This document shows positions 40,501 through 52,800 of a stretch of DNA of 64,000 nucleotides, in pieces. Source of the DNA: Piscicola geometra. Lineage: Eukaryota; Annelida; Clitellata; Hirudinida; Piscicolidae. The notes under the pieces were generated by a model. It ran no database searches, was not told the origin of the DNA, and saw only the letters and a program-made list of their open reading frames with translations. The first letter of the stretch is position 1. Every line of letters starts with the position of its first letter. A program made the translations under genes and the position numbers. The DNA lies in contig OX030963.1 in NCBI GenBank assembly GCA_943735955.1, forward strand, positions 4,375,658 through 4,439,657, given 5' to 3'.

Positions 40501-40881
40501 CACTTTCACATACTGACACTTTCACATACTGACACCTTCACATACTGACACCTTCACACACCGACACTTTCAAATACTGACACCTTCACACACCGACACA
40601 TCCACGCACCGACACATCCACGCACCAAGACAACCATTATTCTCAACCAACTAGACCCATTTATATATCGCATTCTACTCCTCTCAAAATACATAATTTA
40701 TAAAAAACCTAATACAAAATCAATACAGTGTTATTTGCGGCTGGTCAAGAAGGGGTGTGTGGCGAGAAGGAGGTGGAGGTGGAGGTGGCAGGCAAGAAAG
40801 CACCACCCCAAGGCGAAAACGATATGGCTTTCTTTCCTGAAATGTTCGCTGATAAGTCGTTCCGTAGATTCTTCGGCAGTT
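31428..40881 (+). CDS. ODAD4: ODAD4/TTC25, outer dynein arm docking TPR protein
   Basis: Exons in phase: 31428-31519, 31680-31743, 32035-32087, 32498-32567, 33181-33334, 33596-33657, 33951-34069, 34478-34536, 34856-34926, 35900-36029, 36377-36470, 37670-37783, 37993-38079, 38365-38561, 38743-38811, 39362-39445, 39919-39939, 40096-40146, 40324-40350, 40729-40881; about 590 residues. TPR units are clear: LKLGNLKWAMKDIDLVLDRQ, LLQKADIFFAMGKLEMALTY, GNSYVKLDDLHKALTFFKKE and the highly diagnostic WLLHEIGRCYYALDDYEKAL. KLTTEGDLQFLQNQ matches the post-TPR segment of ODAD4. The protein helps dock outer dynein arms on ciliary doublet microtubules. The 53-base exon 3 is essential to keep phase. The last four exons are my weakest calls; if intron 20 is retained the frame ends at 40982, otherwise it continues in phase into glycogenin. 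The N-terminus is shorter than in vertebrates. Confidence 0.88.
32570..32865 (+). repeat. Purine-only GGAGGGA array in ODAD4 intron 4
   Basis: About 290 bases of almost uninterrupted G/A (GGAGGAGGGAGGGGGG variants), starting two or three bases after the exon 4 donor. Such mirror-like purine tracts can form triplex (H-DNA). CCA/CAT runs fill the previous intron just before the exon 4 acceptor (about 32280-32495). Confidence 0.9.
34077..34225 (+). repeat. GGAGGA/GGTGGA purine array in ODAD4 intron 7
   Basis: AGGAGGAGGAGGTGGAAGAG-type repeat beginning a few bases after the exon 7 donor (AA|GTGAGA). Confidence 0.85.
34539..34625 (+). repeat. (GAT)n tract at the ODAD4 exon 8 donor
   Basis: The donor GCAG|GTATGATGATGATGATG runs directly into a GAT repeat; a second GAT-rich stretch (about 34744-34840) precedes the exon 9 acceptor. 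Confidence 0.9.
34927..35640 (+). repeat. GTTGTTGTGGTT array filling ODAD4 intron 9
   Basis: About 710 bases of GTT/GTG triplets with longer-period structure, starting exactly at the donor (AAGCAG|GTGGTTGTGG). It reads as poly-Val or Leu-Trp in open frames, but exons 9 and 10 join cleanly across it. Confidence 0.92.
36606..36990. repeat. 23-bp minisatellite in ODAD4 intron 11
   Basis: The unit is CCAAACCACCACCACTAC plus AACTA, repeated about 16 times with occasional variants. Confidence 0.9.
37205..37650. repeat. 16-bp minisatellite in ODAD4 intron 11
   Basis: CCACAACCACACCAAA repeated about 27 times, ending just before the exon 12 acceptor (CACTGCAG). It shares an intron with the preceding 23-bp array. 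Confidence 0.92.
38930..39345. repeat. CCACCACTCCA-rich repeats in ODAD4 intron 15
   Basis: At 39195-39330 a roughly 40-bp unit (CATCCTACCACCACTCCATC plus TCAATCTACTTTTTACCCTT) is repeated about three times; the preceding stretch is a looser version. It ends at the exon 16 acceptor. Confidence 0.8.
40383..40622. repeat. 16-bp minisatellite in ODAD4 intron 19
   Basis: CACATACTGACACTTT and variants (CACACACCGACACCTT), about 15 copies, between two very short candidate exons. Confidence 0.9.
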
Positions 40882-43800
40882 GTGAGTGGGAGGGCTGGAG
40901 GGTGGTTTGGTGGGCTGGAGGGTGGTTTGGTGGGTTTAGGGGATGGGTGGGTGAGTTAATTAGTGAGTGGTTTGGTAGGTAAAATGGTGGGTGGTTGTTG
41001 GGTGGGTTGGTGGATGAGTTGTGAAAAGGTGGGTGGGTTAGCAGGTGGTTGTAGATGGTTTGAGAGGTTAGTTTAGTGGGTTGATTAGCAATAACACCAA
41101 TAACCATTCACCACTCACCACCACTATCATCAACCCTCCACCAACCAACCACCTACCCCCGCAGACACCAGACTAACACATGAGAAATACGCGTTTGTGA
41201 CGATGGCAACGAACAACACATATGCCGTAGGTGCCCTGGTGCTGGCTGAGACTCTTAGGCAGGTTGGTTGAGACGCATGGTGGTTTGATGGTGGTGGTTT
41301 GATGGTGGTGGTTGTAACGGAGGGTGGTTTGGTGGTAGTGGTTTGAAGATAGTTTATGGATAAATTAAAGATTTAAGTCCACGACTCACTTGAAAGCAGT
41401 CATTACTCGTGTTATGTTTCAATGTTTGAACAATTGTGAAACTAAACACCTATTGATACTTACAGCCATCTATCAACTCACACATTCTAACAATTCACAC
41501 ATCCATCCATCCATCCATGCATCCACCCATCCATGCATCCATGCATCCATCCATCCATCCATGCACCCATCCATGCATCCATTCATGCACCCATCCATCC
41601 ATGCACCCATCCATGCACCCATCCATGCACCCATCCATGCACCCATCCATGCATCCATCCATGCACCCATCCATGCATCCATCCATGCACCCATCCATGC
41701 ATCCATCCATGCACCCATCCATGCACCCATCCATGCATCCACCCATGCATTCATCCGTGCATCCATGCACCCATCCATGCACCCATCCATGCACCCATCC
41801 ATGCATCTATCCATGCACCCATCCATGCATCCATGCACCCATCCATGCACCCATCCATGCACCCATCCATGCACCCATCCATGCACCCATCCATGCATCC
41901 ATCCATGCACCCATCCATGCACCCATCCATGCACCCATCCATGCACCCATCCATGCACCCATCCATGCATCCATCCATGCACCCATCCATGCACCCATCC
42001 ATGCACCCATCCATGCACCCATCCATGCACCCATCCATGCATCCATGCACCCATCCATGCACCCATCCATGCATCCATCCATCCATGCACCCATCCATGC
42101 ACCCATCCATGCACCCATCCATGCACCCATCCATGCATCCATCCATCCATCCATGCATCCATCCATCCATGCACCCATCCATGCATCCATGCATGCATCT
42201 ATCCATTCATCCATTCGTCCATGCATACAGGTTGGCACAAAGCACGATATAGTGGTCTTGGTTACCGATTCTGTGGACGCTTCGATGGTGGAAGTGCTGA
42301 AGGAGGCGTTTGCTCTGGTGAAGCTGGTCACTGCGATTGATAGCCAAGTCGGTGGTGTGGTGTGGTGTGGTGTGGTGGTGTGGTTTGTAGTGATGTTTAG
42401 TAGATTGTGCGTAGTTGAGTGTTGGGATGTGTGCTTAAGTCACTTAATTGTGTGTTTGTGGTGATGTTTGATAACAGTGAAAACCAACTGTTAATCAGTA
42501 CCTAGCAACAAAAACCACCACCACGACCACACCACCACCAAGACCCAACCACCACCAAGACCACACCACCACGACCACACCACCACACCACCACCAGGAC
42601 CACACCACTACACCACCACCACACCACCACCAGGACCACGAAAATCTAAACCTGCTCGAGCGCCAAGACTTGGGCGTCACGTTCACGAAGCTGCACGCCT
42701 GGCGCCTCGTGCAGTACGACAAGTGCGTCTTCCTGGACGCCGACACGATCGTGCTGCAGAATATCGACGAGTTGTTCGAACGAGATCCCTTCTCGGCCGC
42801 TCCCGACAGCGGATGGCCCGACTGCTTTAATTCGGGAGTGTTCATTTATGAGTGAGTGGGTGAGAGGTGGTGGTGGGTGGTGAAAAAGTTATGATGTTAA
42901 TCGGTTGAGATAAAGGCTGTGTGTGGTGGTAATCACATCGCAATTATCACCAATACTCCAGCACACCAATACCAAAATCACCATCACCACCAAATCACCA
43001 CCACACTACTACCTCCCCCCCACACAGACCCTCAAACGAAATGTTCAAAGAGCTTCTCAACTTCGCCTTCAAGGTCGGCTCCTTTGACGGTGGTGACCAG
43101 GGCCTTCTGAATCTGTTTTTTTCCGACTGGGCGACCAAAGACATCAAATTCCACCTACCCGTCACCTACAACCTCCCTTGGCATTCCTACTACTCATATA
43201 AACCCGCCCTCAAACAGTTTGGTGACCAAGTTAAGGTGCGTGGGATGGATGGAATGGGGTGGGATGTGGATGTGGATGAAGTGGGAGGAAATGGATTTTG
43301 GAGGGATGTGTATTCAGATATGTGAGGAAAATATTAAGCAAAAATAAATCAAGAAAAAAGAATTTTTTTTTTCAAACAATAAGGTAGAAGAATGTCTTTT
43401 CAACTCTAAGCAATATTTTTGTTAAATCCATTCTACCCTTTCTCATTTATCCTATCTCTTCTCATCCATCTCCTTCACATCCTTCTTCTTTCCGTCTATC
43501 CATCTCTCATCCCTAAAGGTGATCCACTTCATAGGCAATCCCAAACCTTGGATGTTCTACTGGGATCCCTTCTTTCAGCGCGTCATCTCGCAACCCCTGT
43601 CGACCGTCCAGAACTCCGAACTGCTGCAGTTGTGGTGGGATGTCTTCATGGCGACTGTGCAGGTTTTTGGGATGGGATCGGTGTTGGAGGATGTGGGAAG
43701 GGGGATAGGGAGGTGTTGGAGGGTGTACGAAGGGGGATGGGATTGGTGTTGGAGGATGCAGGAAGGGGGATGGGATTGGTGTTGGAGGATGTAGGAAGGG

Positions 43801-46800
43801 GGATGGGATTGGTGTTGGAGGATGTAGGAAGGGGGATGATATTGGTGTTGGAGGATGCAGGAAGGGGGATGGGGAGGTGTTGGAGGATGTGGGAAGGGGG
43901 ATGGGATTGGTGTTGGAGGATGTAGGAAGGGGGATGGGATTGGTGTTGGAGGATGTAGGAAGGGGGATGGGATTGGTGTTGGAGGATGTAGGAAGGGGGA
44001 TGGGATTGGTGTTGGAGGATGTAGGAAGGGGGATGGGATTGGTGTTGGAGGATGTAGGAAGGGGGATGGGATTGGTGTTGGTGGATGTAGGAAGGGGGAT
44101 GGGGAGGTTGTTGGAGGATGTAGGAAGGGGGATGGGATTGGTGTTGGAGGATGTAGGAAGGGGGATTGGGAGGTGTTGGAGGATGTAGGAAGGGGGATGG
44201 GATTGGTGTTGGAGGATGTAGGAAGGGGGATGGGATTGGTGTTGGAGGATGTAGGAAGGGGGATGGGATTGGTGTTGGAGGATGTAGGAAGGGGGATGGG
44301 ATTGGTGTTGGAGGATGTGGGAAGGGGGATGTGATTGGTGTTGGAGGATGTAGGAAGGGGGATGGGGAGGTGTTGGAGGATGTAGGAAGAGGGATGGGAT
44401 TGGTGTTGGAGGATGTGGGAAGAGGGATGGGGGGGTGTTGGAGGATATAGGAAGGGGGATGGGGAGGTGTTGGAGGATGTAGGAAGAGGGATGGGGAGGT
44501 GTTGGAGGATGTAGGAAGGGGGATGGGATTGGTGTTGGAGGATGTAGGAAGAGGGATTGGGGGTTGTTGGAGGATGTAGGAAGGGGGATGGGATTGGTGT
44601 TGGAGGATGTAGGAAGGGGGATGGGATTGGTGTTGGAGGATGTAGGAAGAGGGATTGGGGGTTGTTGGAGGATGTAGGAAGGGGGATGGGATTGGTGTTG
44701 GAGGATGTAGGAAAGGGGATGGGATTGGTGTTGGAGGATGCAGGAAGGGGGATGGGATTGGTGTTGGAGGATGTAGGAAGGGGGATGGGATTGGTGTTGG
44801 AGGATGTAGGAAGGGGGATGGGATTGGTGTTGGAGGATGCAGGAAGGGGGATGGGGAGGTGTTGGAGGATGTAGGAAGGGGGATGGGATTGGTGTTGGAG
44901 GATGTAGGAAGGGGGATGGGATTGGTGTTGGAGGATGTAGGAAGGGGGATGGGATTGGTGTTGGAGGATGTAGGAAGGGGGATGGGATTGGTGTTGGAGG
45001 ATGTAGGAAGGGGGATGGGATTGGTGTTGGAGGATGTAGGAAGGGGGATGGGATTGGTGTTGGAGGATGTAGGAAGGGGGATGGGATTGGTGTTGGAGGA
45101 TGTAGGAAGGGGGATGGGGAGGTTGTTGGAGGATGTAGGAAGGGGGATGGGATTGGTGTTGGAGGATGTAGGAAGGGGGATTGGGAGGTGTTGGAGGATG
45201 TAGGAAGGGGGATGGGATTGGTGTTGGAGGATGTAGGAAGGGGGATGGGATTGGTGTTGGAGGATGTAGGAAGGGGGATGGGATTGGTGTTGGAGGATGT
45301 AGGAAGGGGGATTGGGAGGTTGTTGGAGGATGTAGGAAGGGGGATGGGGAGGTTGTTGGAGGATGTAGGAAGGGGGATGGGATTGGTGTTGGAGGATGTA
45401 GGAAGGGGGATGGGATTGGTGTTGGAGGATGCAGGAAGGGGGATTGGAAGGTTGTTGGAGGATGTAGGAAGGGGGATGGGATTGGTGTTGGAGGATGTAG
45501 GAAGGGGGATGGGATTGGTGTTGGAGGATGTAGGAAGGGGGATGGGATTGGTGTTGGAGGATGTAGGAAGGGGGATGGGATTGGTGTTGGAGGATGTAGG
45601 AAGGGGGATGGGGAGGTGTTGGAGGATGTAGGAAGGGGGATGGGGAGGTGTTGGAGGATGTAGGAAGAGGGATGGGGAGGTGTTGGAGGATGTAGGAAGG
45701 GGGATGGGATTGGTGTTGGAGGATGTAGGAAGGGGGATGGGATTGGTGTTGGAGGATGTAGGAAGGGGGATGGGGAGGTTGTTGGAGGATGTAGGAAGGG
45801 GGATGGGATTGGTGTTGGAGGATGTAGGAAGGGGGATTGGGAGGTGTTGGAGGATGTAGGAAGGGGGATGGGATTGGTGTTGGAGGATGTAGGAAGGGGG
45901 ATGGGATTGGTGTTGGAGGATGTAGGAAGGGGGATGGGATTGGTGTTGGAGGATGTAGGAAGGGGGATGGGATTGGTGTTGGAGGATGTGGGAAGGGGGA
46001 TGGGATTGGTGTTGGAGGATGTAGGAAGGGGGATGGGGAGGTGTTGGAGGATGTAGGAAGAGGGATGGGATTGGTGTTGGAGGATGTGGGAAGAGGGATG
46101 GGGGGGTGTTGGAGGATATAGGAAGGGGGATGGGGAGGTGTTGGAGGATGTAGGAAGAGGGATGGGGAGGTGTTGGAGGATGTAGGAAGGGGGATGGGAT
46201 TGGTGTTGGAGGATGTAGGAAGAGGGATTGGGGGTTGTTGGAGGATGTAGGAAGGGGGATGGGATTGGTGTTGGAGGATGTAGGAAGGGGGATGGGATTG
46301 GTGTTGGAGGATGTAGGAAGAGGGATTGGGGGTTGTTGGAGGATGTAGGAAGGGGGATGGGATTGGTGTTGGAGGATGTAGGAAAGGGGATGGGATTGGT
46401 GTTGGAGGATGCAGGAGGGGGGATGGGATTGGTGTTGGAGGATGTAGGAAGGGGGATGGGATTGGTGTTGGAGGATGTAGGAAGGGGGATGGGATTGGTG
46501 TTGGAGGATGCAGGAAGGGGGATGGGGAGGTGTTGGAGGATGTAGGAAGGGGGATGGGATTGGTGTTGGAGGATGTAGGAAGGGGGATGGGATTGGTGTT
46601 GGAGGATGTAGGAAGGGGGATGGGATTGGTGTTGGAGGATGTAGGAAGGGGGATGGGATTGGTGTTGGAGGATGTAGGAAGGGGGATGGGATTGGTGTTG
46701 GAGGATGTAGGAAGGGGGATGGGATTGGTGTTGGAGGATGTAGGAAGGGGGATGGGATTGGTGTTGGAGGATGTAGGAAGGGGGATGGGATTGGTGTTGG

Positions 46801-49800
46801 AGGATGTAGGAAGGGGGATGGGATTGGTGTTGGAGGATGTAGGAAGGGGGATGGGATTGGTGTTGGAGGATGTAGGAAGGGGGATGGGATTGGTGTTGGA
46901 GGATGTAGGAAGGGGGATGGGATTGGTGTTGGAGGATGTAGGAAGGGGGATGGGGAGGTTGTTGGAGGATGTAGGAAGGGGGATGGGATTGGTGTTGGAG
47001 GATGTAGGAAGGGGGATTGGGAGGTGTTGGAGGATGTAGGAAGGGGGATGGGATTGGTGTTGGAGGATGTAGGAAGGGGGATGGGATTGGTGTTGGAGGA
47101 TGTAGGAAGGGGGATGGGATTGGTGTTGGAGGATGTAGGAAGGGGGATTGGGAGGTTGTTGGAGGATGTAGGAAGGGGGATGGGGAGGTTGTTGGAGGAT
47201 GTAGGAAGGGGGATGGGATTGGTGTTGGAGGATGTAGGAAGGGGGATGGGATTGGTGTTGGAGGATGCAGGAAGGGGGATTGGAAGGTTGTTGGAGGATG
47301 TAGGAAGGGGGATGGGATTGGTGTTGGAGGATGTAGGAAGGGGGATGGGATTGGTGTTGGAGGATGTAGGAAGGGGGATGGGATTGGTGTTGGAGGATGT
47401 AGGAAGGGGGATGGGATTGGTGTTGGAGGATGTAGGAAGGGGGATGGGGAGGTGTTGGAGGATGTAGGAAGGGGGATGGGGAGGTGTTGGAGGATGTAGG
47501 AAGAGGGATGGGGAGGTGTTGGAGGATGTAGGAAGGGGGATGGGATTGGTGTTGGAGGATGTAGGAAGGGGGATGGGATTGGTGTTGGAGGATGTAGGAA
47601 GGGGGATGGGGAGGTTGTTGGAGGATGTAGGAAGGGGGATGGGATTGGTGTTGGAGGATGTAGGAAGGGGGATTGGGAGGTGTTGGAGGATGTAGGAAGG
47701 GGGATGGGATTGGTGTTGGAGGATGTAGGAAGGGGGATGGGATTGGTGTTGGAGGATGTAGGAAGGGGGATGGGATTGGTGTTGGAGGATGTAGGAAGGG
47801 GGATGGGATTGGTGTTGGAGGATGTGGGAAGGGGGATGGGATTGGTGTTGGAGGATGTAGGAAGGGGGATGGGGAGGTGTTGGAGGATGTAGGAAGAGGG
47901 ATGGGATTGGTGTTGGAGGATGTGGGAAGAGGGATGGGGGGGTGTTGGAGGATATAGGAAGGGGGATGGGGAGGTGTTGGAGGATGTAGGAAGAGGGATG
48001 GGGAGGTGTTGGAGGATGTAGGAAGGGGGATGGGATTGGTGTTGGAGGATGTAGGAAGAGGGATTGGGGGTTGTTGGAGGATGTAGGAAGGGGGATGGGA
48101 TTGGTGTTGGAGGATGTAGGAAGGGGGATGGGATTGGTGTTGGAGGATGTAGGAAGAGGGATTGGGGGTTGTTGGAGGATGTAGGAAGGGGGATGGGATT
48201 GGTGTTGGAGGATGTAGGAAAGGGGATGGGATTGGTGTTGGAGGATGCAGGAGGGGGGATGGGATTGGTGTTGGAGGATGTAGGAAGGGGGATGGGATTG
48301 GTGTTGGAGGATGTAGGAAGGGGGATGGGATTGGTGTTGGAGGATGCAGGAAGGGGGATGGGGAGGTGTTGGAGGATGTAGGAAGGGGGATGGGATTGGT
48401 GTTGGAGGATGTAGGAAGGGGGATGGGATTGGTGTTGGAGGATGTAGGAAGGGGGATGGGATTGGTGTTGGAGGATGTAGGAAGGGGGATGGGATTGGTG
48501 TTGGAGGATGTAGGAAGGGGGATGGGATTGGTGTTGGAGGATGTAGGAAGGGGGATGGGATTGGTGTTGGAGGATGTAGGAAGGGGGATGGGGAGGTGTT
48601 GGAGGATGTAGGAAGGGGGATGGGATTGGTGTTGGAGGATGTAGGAAGGGGGATGGGATTGGTGTTGGAGGATGTAGGAAGGGGGATGGGATTGGTGTTG
48701 GAGGATGTAGGAAGGGGGATGGGATTGGTGTTGGAGGATGTAGGAAGGGGGATGGGATTGGTGTTGGAGGATGTAGGAAGGGGGATGGGATTGGTGTTGG
48801 AGGATGTAGGAAGGGGGATGGGATTGGTGTTGGAGGATGTAGGAAGGGGGATGGGATTGGTGTTGGAGGATGTAGGAAGGGGGATGGGATTGGTGTTGGA
48901 GGATGTAGGAAGGGGGATGGGATTGGTGTTGGAGGATGTAGGAAGGGGGATGGGATTGGTGTTGGAGGATGTAGGAAGGGGGATGGGATTGGTGTTGGAG
49001 GATGTAGGAAGGGGGATGGGATTGGTGTTGGAGGATGTAGGAAGGGGGATGGGGAGGTTGTTGGAGGATGTAGGAAGGGGGATGGGATTGGTGTTGGAGG
49101 ATGTAGGAAGGGGGATTGGGAGGTGTTGGAGGATGTAGGAAGGGGGATGGGATTGGTGTTGGAGGATGTAGGAAGGGGGATGGGATTGGTGTTGGAGGAT
49201 GTAGGAAGGGGGATGGGATTGGTGTTGGAGGATGTAGGAAGGGGGATTGGGAGGTTGTTGGAGGATGTAGGAAGGGGGATGGGGAGGTTGTTGGAGGATG
49301 TAGGAAGGGGGATGGGATTGGTGTTGGAGGATGTAGGAAGGGGGATGGGATTGGTGTTGGAGGATGCAGGAAGGGGGATTGGAAGGTTGTTGGAGGATGT
49401 AGGAAGGGGGATGGGATTGGTGTTGGAGGATGTAGGAAGGGGGATGGGATTGGTGTTGGAGGATGTAGGAAGGGGGATGGGATTGGTGTTGGAGGATGTA
49501 GGAAGGGGGATGGGATTGGTGTTGGAGGATGTAGGAAGGGGGATGGGGAGGTGTTGGAGGATGTAGGAAGGGGGATGGGGAGGTGTTGGAGGATGTAGGA
49601 AGAGGGATGGGGAGGTGTTGGAGGATGTAGGAAGGGGGATGGGATTGGTGTTGGAGGATGTAGGAAGGGGGATGGGATTGGTGTTGGAGGATGTAGGAAG
49701 GGGGATGGGGAGGTTGTTGGAGGATGTAGGAAGGGGGATGGGATTGGTGTTGGAGGATGTAGGAAGGGGGATTGGGAGGTGTTGGAGGATGTAGGAAGGG

Positions 49801-52800
49801 GGATGGGATTGGTGTTGGAGGATGTAGGAAGGGGGATGGGATTGGTGTTGGAGGATGTAGGAAGGGGGATGGGATTGGTGTTGGAGGATGTAGGAAGGGG
49901 GATGGGATTGGTGTTGGAGGATGTGGGAAGGGGGATGGGATTGGTGTTGGAGGATGTAGGAAGGGGGATGGGGAGGTGTTGGAGGATGTAGGAAGAGGGA
50001 TGGGATTGGTGTTGGAGGATGTGGGAAGAGGGATGGGGGGGTGTTGGAGGATATAGGAAGGGGGATGGGGAGGTGTTGGAGGATGTAGGAAGAGGGATGG
50101 GGAGGTGTTGGAGGATGTAGGAAGGGGGATGGGATTGGTGTTGGAGGATGTAGGAAGAGGGATTGGGGGTTGTTGGAGGATGTAGGAAGGGGGATGGGAT
50201 TGGTGTTGGAGGATGTAGGAAGGGGGATGGGATTGGTGTTGGAGGATGTAGGAAGAGGGATTGGGGGTTGTTGGAGGATGTAGGAAGGGGGATGGGATTG
50301 GTGTTGGAGGATGTAGGAAAGGGGATGGGATTGGTGTTGGAGGATGCAGGAGGGGGGATGGGATTGGTGTTGGAGGATGTAGGAAGGGGGATGGGATTGG
50401 TGTTGGAGGATGTAGGAAGGGGGATGGGATTGGTGTTGGAGGATGCAGGAAGGGGGATGGGGAGGTGTTGGAGGATGTAGGAAGGGGGATGGGATTGGTG
50501 TTGGAGGATGTAGGAAGGGGGATGGGATTGGTGTTGGAGGATGTAGGAAGGGGGATGGGATTGGTGTTGGAGGATGTAGGAAGGGGGATGGGATTGGTGT
50601 TGGAGGATGTAGGAAGGGGGATGGGATTGGTGTTGGAGGATGTAGGAAGGGGGATGGGATTGGTGTTGGAGGATGTAGGAAGGGGGATGGGATTGGTGTT
50701 GGAGGATGTAGGAAGGGGGATGGGATTGGTGTTGGAGGATGTAGGAAGGGGGATGGGGAGGTTGTTGGAGGATGTAGGAAGGGGGATGGGATTGGTGTTG
50801 GAGGATGTAGGAAGGGGGATTGGGAGGTGTTGGAGGATGTAGGAAGGGGGATGGGATTGGTGTTGGAGGATGTAGGAAGGGGGATGGGATTGGTGTTGGA
50901 GGATGCAGGAAGGGGGATTGGAAGGTTGTTGGAGGATGTAGGAAGGGGGATGGGATTGGTGTTGGAGGATGTAGGAAGGGGGATGGGGGGTTGTTGGAAG
51001 ATGTAGGAAGGGGGATGGGGGGGTGTTGGAGGATGTAGGAAGGGGGATGGGATTGGTGTTGGAGGATGTGGGAAGAGGGATTGGGGGTTGTTGGAGGATG
51101 TAGGAAGGGGGATGGGATTGGTGTTGGAGGATGTAGGAAGGGGGATGGGATTGGTGTTGGAGGATGTAGGAAGGGGGATGGGATTGGTGTTGGAGGATGT
51201 AGGAAGGGGGATGGGGAGGTGTTGGAGGATGTAGGAAGAGGGATGGGATTGGTGTTGGAGGATGTGGGAAGAGGGATGGGGGGGTGTTGGAGGATATAGG
51301 AAGGGGGATGGGGAGGTGTTGGAGGATGTAGGAAGAGGGATAGGGAGGTGTTGGAGGATGTAGGAAGGGGGATGGGATTGGTGTTGGAGGATGCAGGAAG
51401 GGGGATGGGAAGGTTGTTGGACGATGTAGGAAGGGGGATGGGATTGGTGTTGGAGGATGTGGGAAGGGGGATGGGATTGGTGTTGGAGGATGTAGGAAGG
51501 GGGATGGGATTGGTGTTGGAGGATGTAGGAAGGGGGATGGGATTGGTGTTGGAGGATGTGGGAAGAGGGATGGGGAGGTGTTGGAGAATGTAGGAAGGGG
51601 GATGGGATTGGTGTTGGAGGATGTAGGAAGGGGGATGGGATTGGTGTTGGAGGATGTAGGAAGGGGGATGGGATTGGTGTTGGAGGATGCAGGAAGGGGG
51701 ATGGGATTGGTGTTGGAGGATGTAGGAAGGGGGATGGGGGGGTGTTGGAGGATGTAGGAAGGGGGATGGGATTGGTGTTGGAGGATGTATGAAGGGGGAT
51801 TGGGAGGTGTTGGAGGATGTAGGAAGGGGGATTGGGAGGTGTTGGAGGATGTAGGAAGGGGGATGGGATTGGTGTTGGAGGATGTAGGAAGGGGGATGGG
51901 ATTGGTGTTGGAGGATGTAGGAAGGGGGATGGGATTGGTGTTGGAGGATGTAGGAAGGGGGATGGGGAGGTGTTGGAGGATGTAGGAAGGGGGATGGGGA
52001 GGTTGTTGGAGAATGTAGGAAGGGGGATGGGGAGGTGTTGGAGGATGTAGGAAGGGGGATTGGGAGGTGTTGGAGGATGTAGGAAGGGGGATGGGGAGGT
52101 GTTGGAGGATGTAGGAAGGGGGATTGGGAGGTGTTGGAGGATGTAGGAAGGGGGATGGGGAGGTGTTGGAGGATGTAGGAAGGGGGATTGGGAGGTGTTG
52201 GAGGATGTAGGAAGGGGGATGGGATTGGTGTTGGAGGATGCAGGAAGGGGGATGGGATTGGTGTTGGAGGATGCAGGAAGGGGGATTGGGAGGTTGTTAG
52301 CGTTTGAGAGATAGGTGTTTTGAAGATAGAAGAGGTGGTTGTTGAAGTGGTAGTTTGGATAGATTTCCGAAAACATTCACTCCACAGAAAAAACTACCAA
52401 AAGACATTCCAGGCTTAGTGTCCAGGTGCGAATGTCATCGACAATGCTTGTCAAATCATCATCATGTCATCTTTTTCGCTCAATCCAACTCTTTTTCCAT
52501 TTACATTTTTAAAAATACTTTTTATTCTTTATTAATCCAATTTTTTTTTTTAATTCACTTTTTTAACAATTTTTTCTCACTCTTTTTCTCCTTCAATCAC
52601 TCCCACCCACGCATCCATCACCACCCCTATCACTTCCACCTATCACATCCATCTCCATCCCCATCACTCCCACCCACACATCCATCTTCACCCCCATCAC
52701 TCCCACCCACGCATCCATCTCCACCCCCATCACTTCCACCCACGCATCCATCACCACCTCCATCACTTCCACCCACACATCCATCTCCACTCCCATCACT

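Noticed and set aside
41390..42464. Overlapping MHPS, APIH and GWMDAW frames on both strands
   Set aside because: By-products of the 12-bp array in glycogenin intron 1.
43680..52300. CRISPR-like regular repeats
   Set aside because: Units are directly adjacent with no unique spacers, in an animal intron.
43575..52376. A 2,933-codon open frame on the minus strand (Pro/Ser/Asn/Thr repeats)
   Set aside because: It is the reverse strand of the 32/33-bp minisatellite. All three minus frames are stop-free, the frame shifts with every 32-bp unit, and both ends overlap or abut glycogenin exons.
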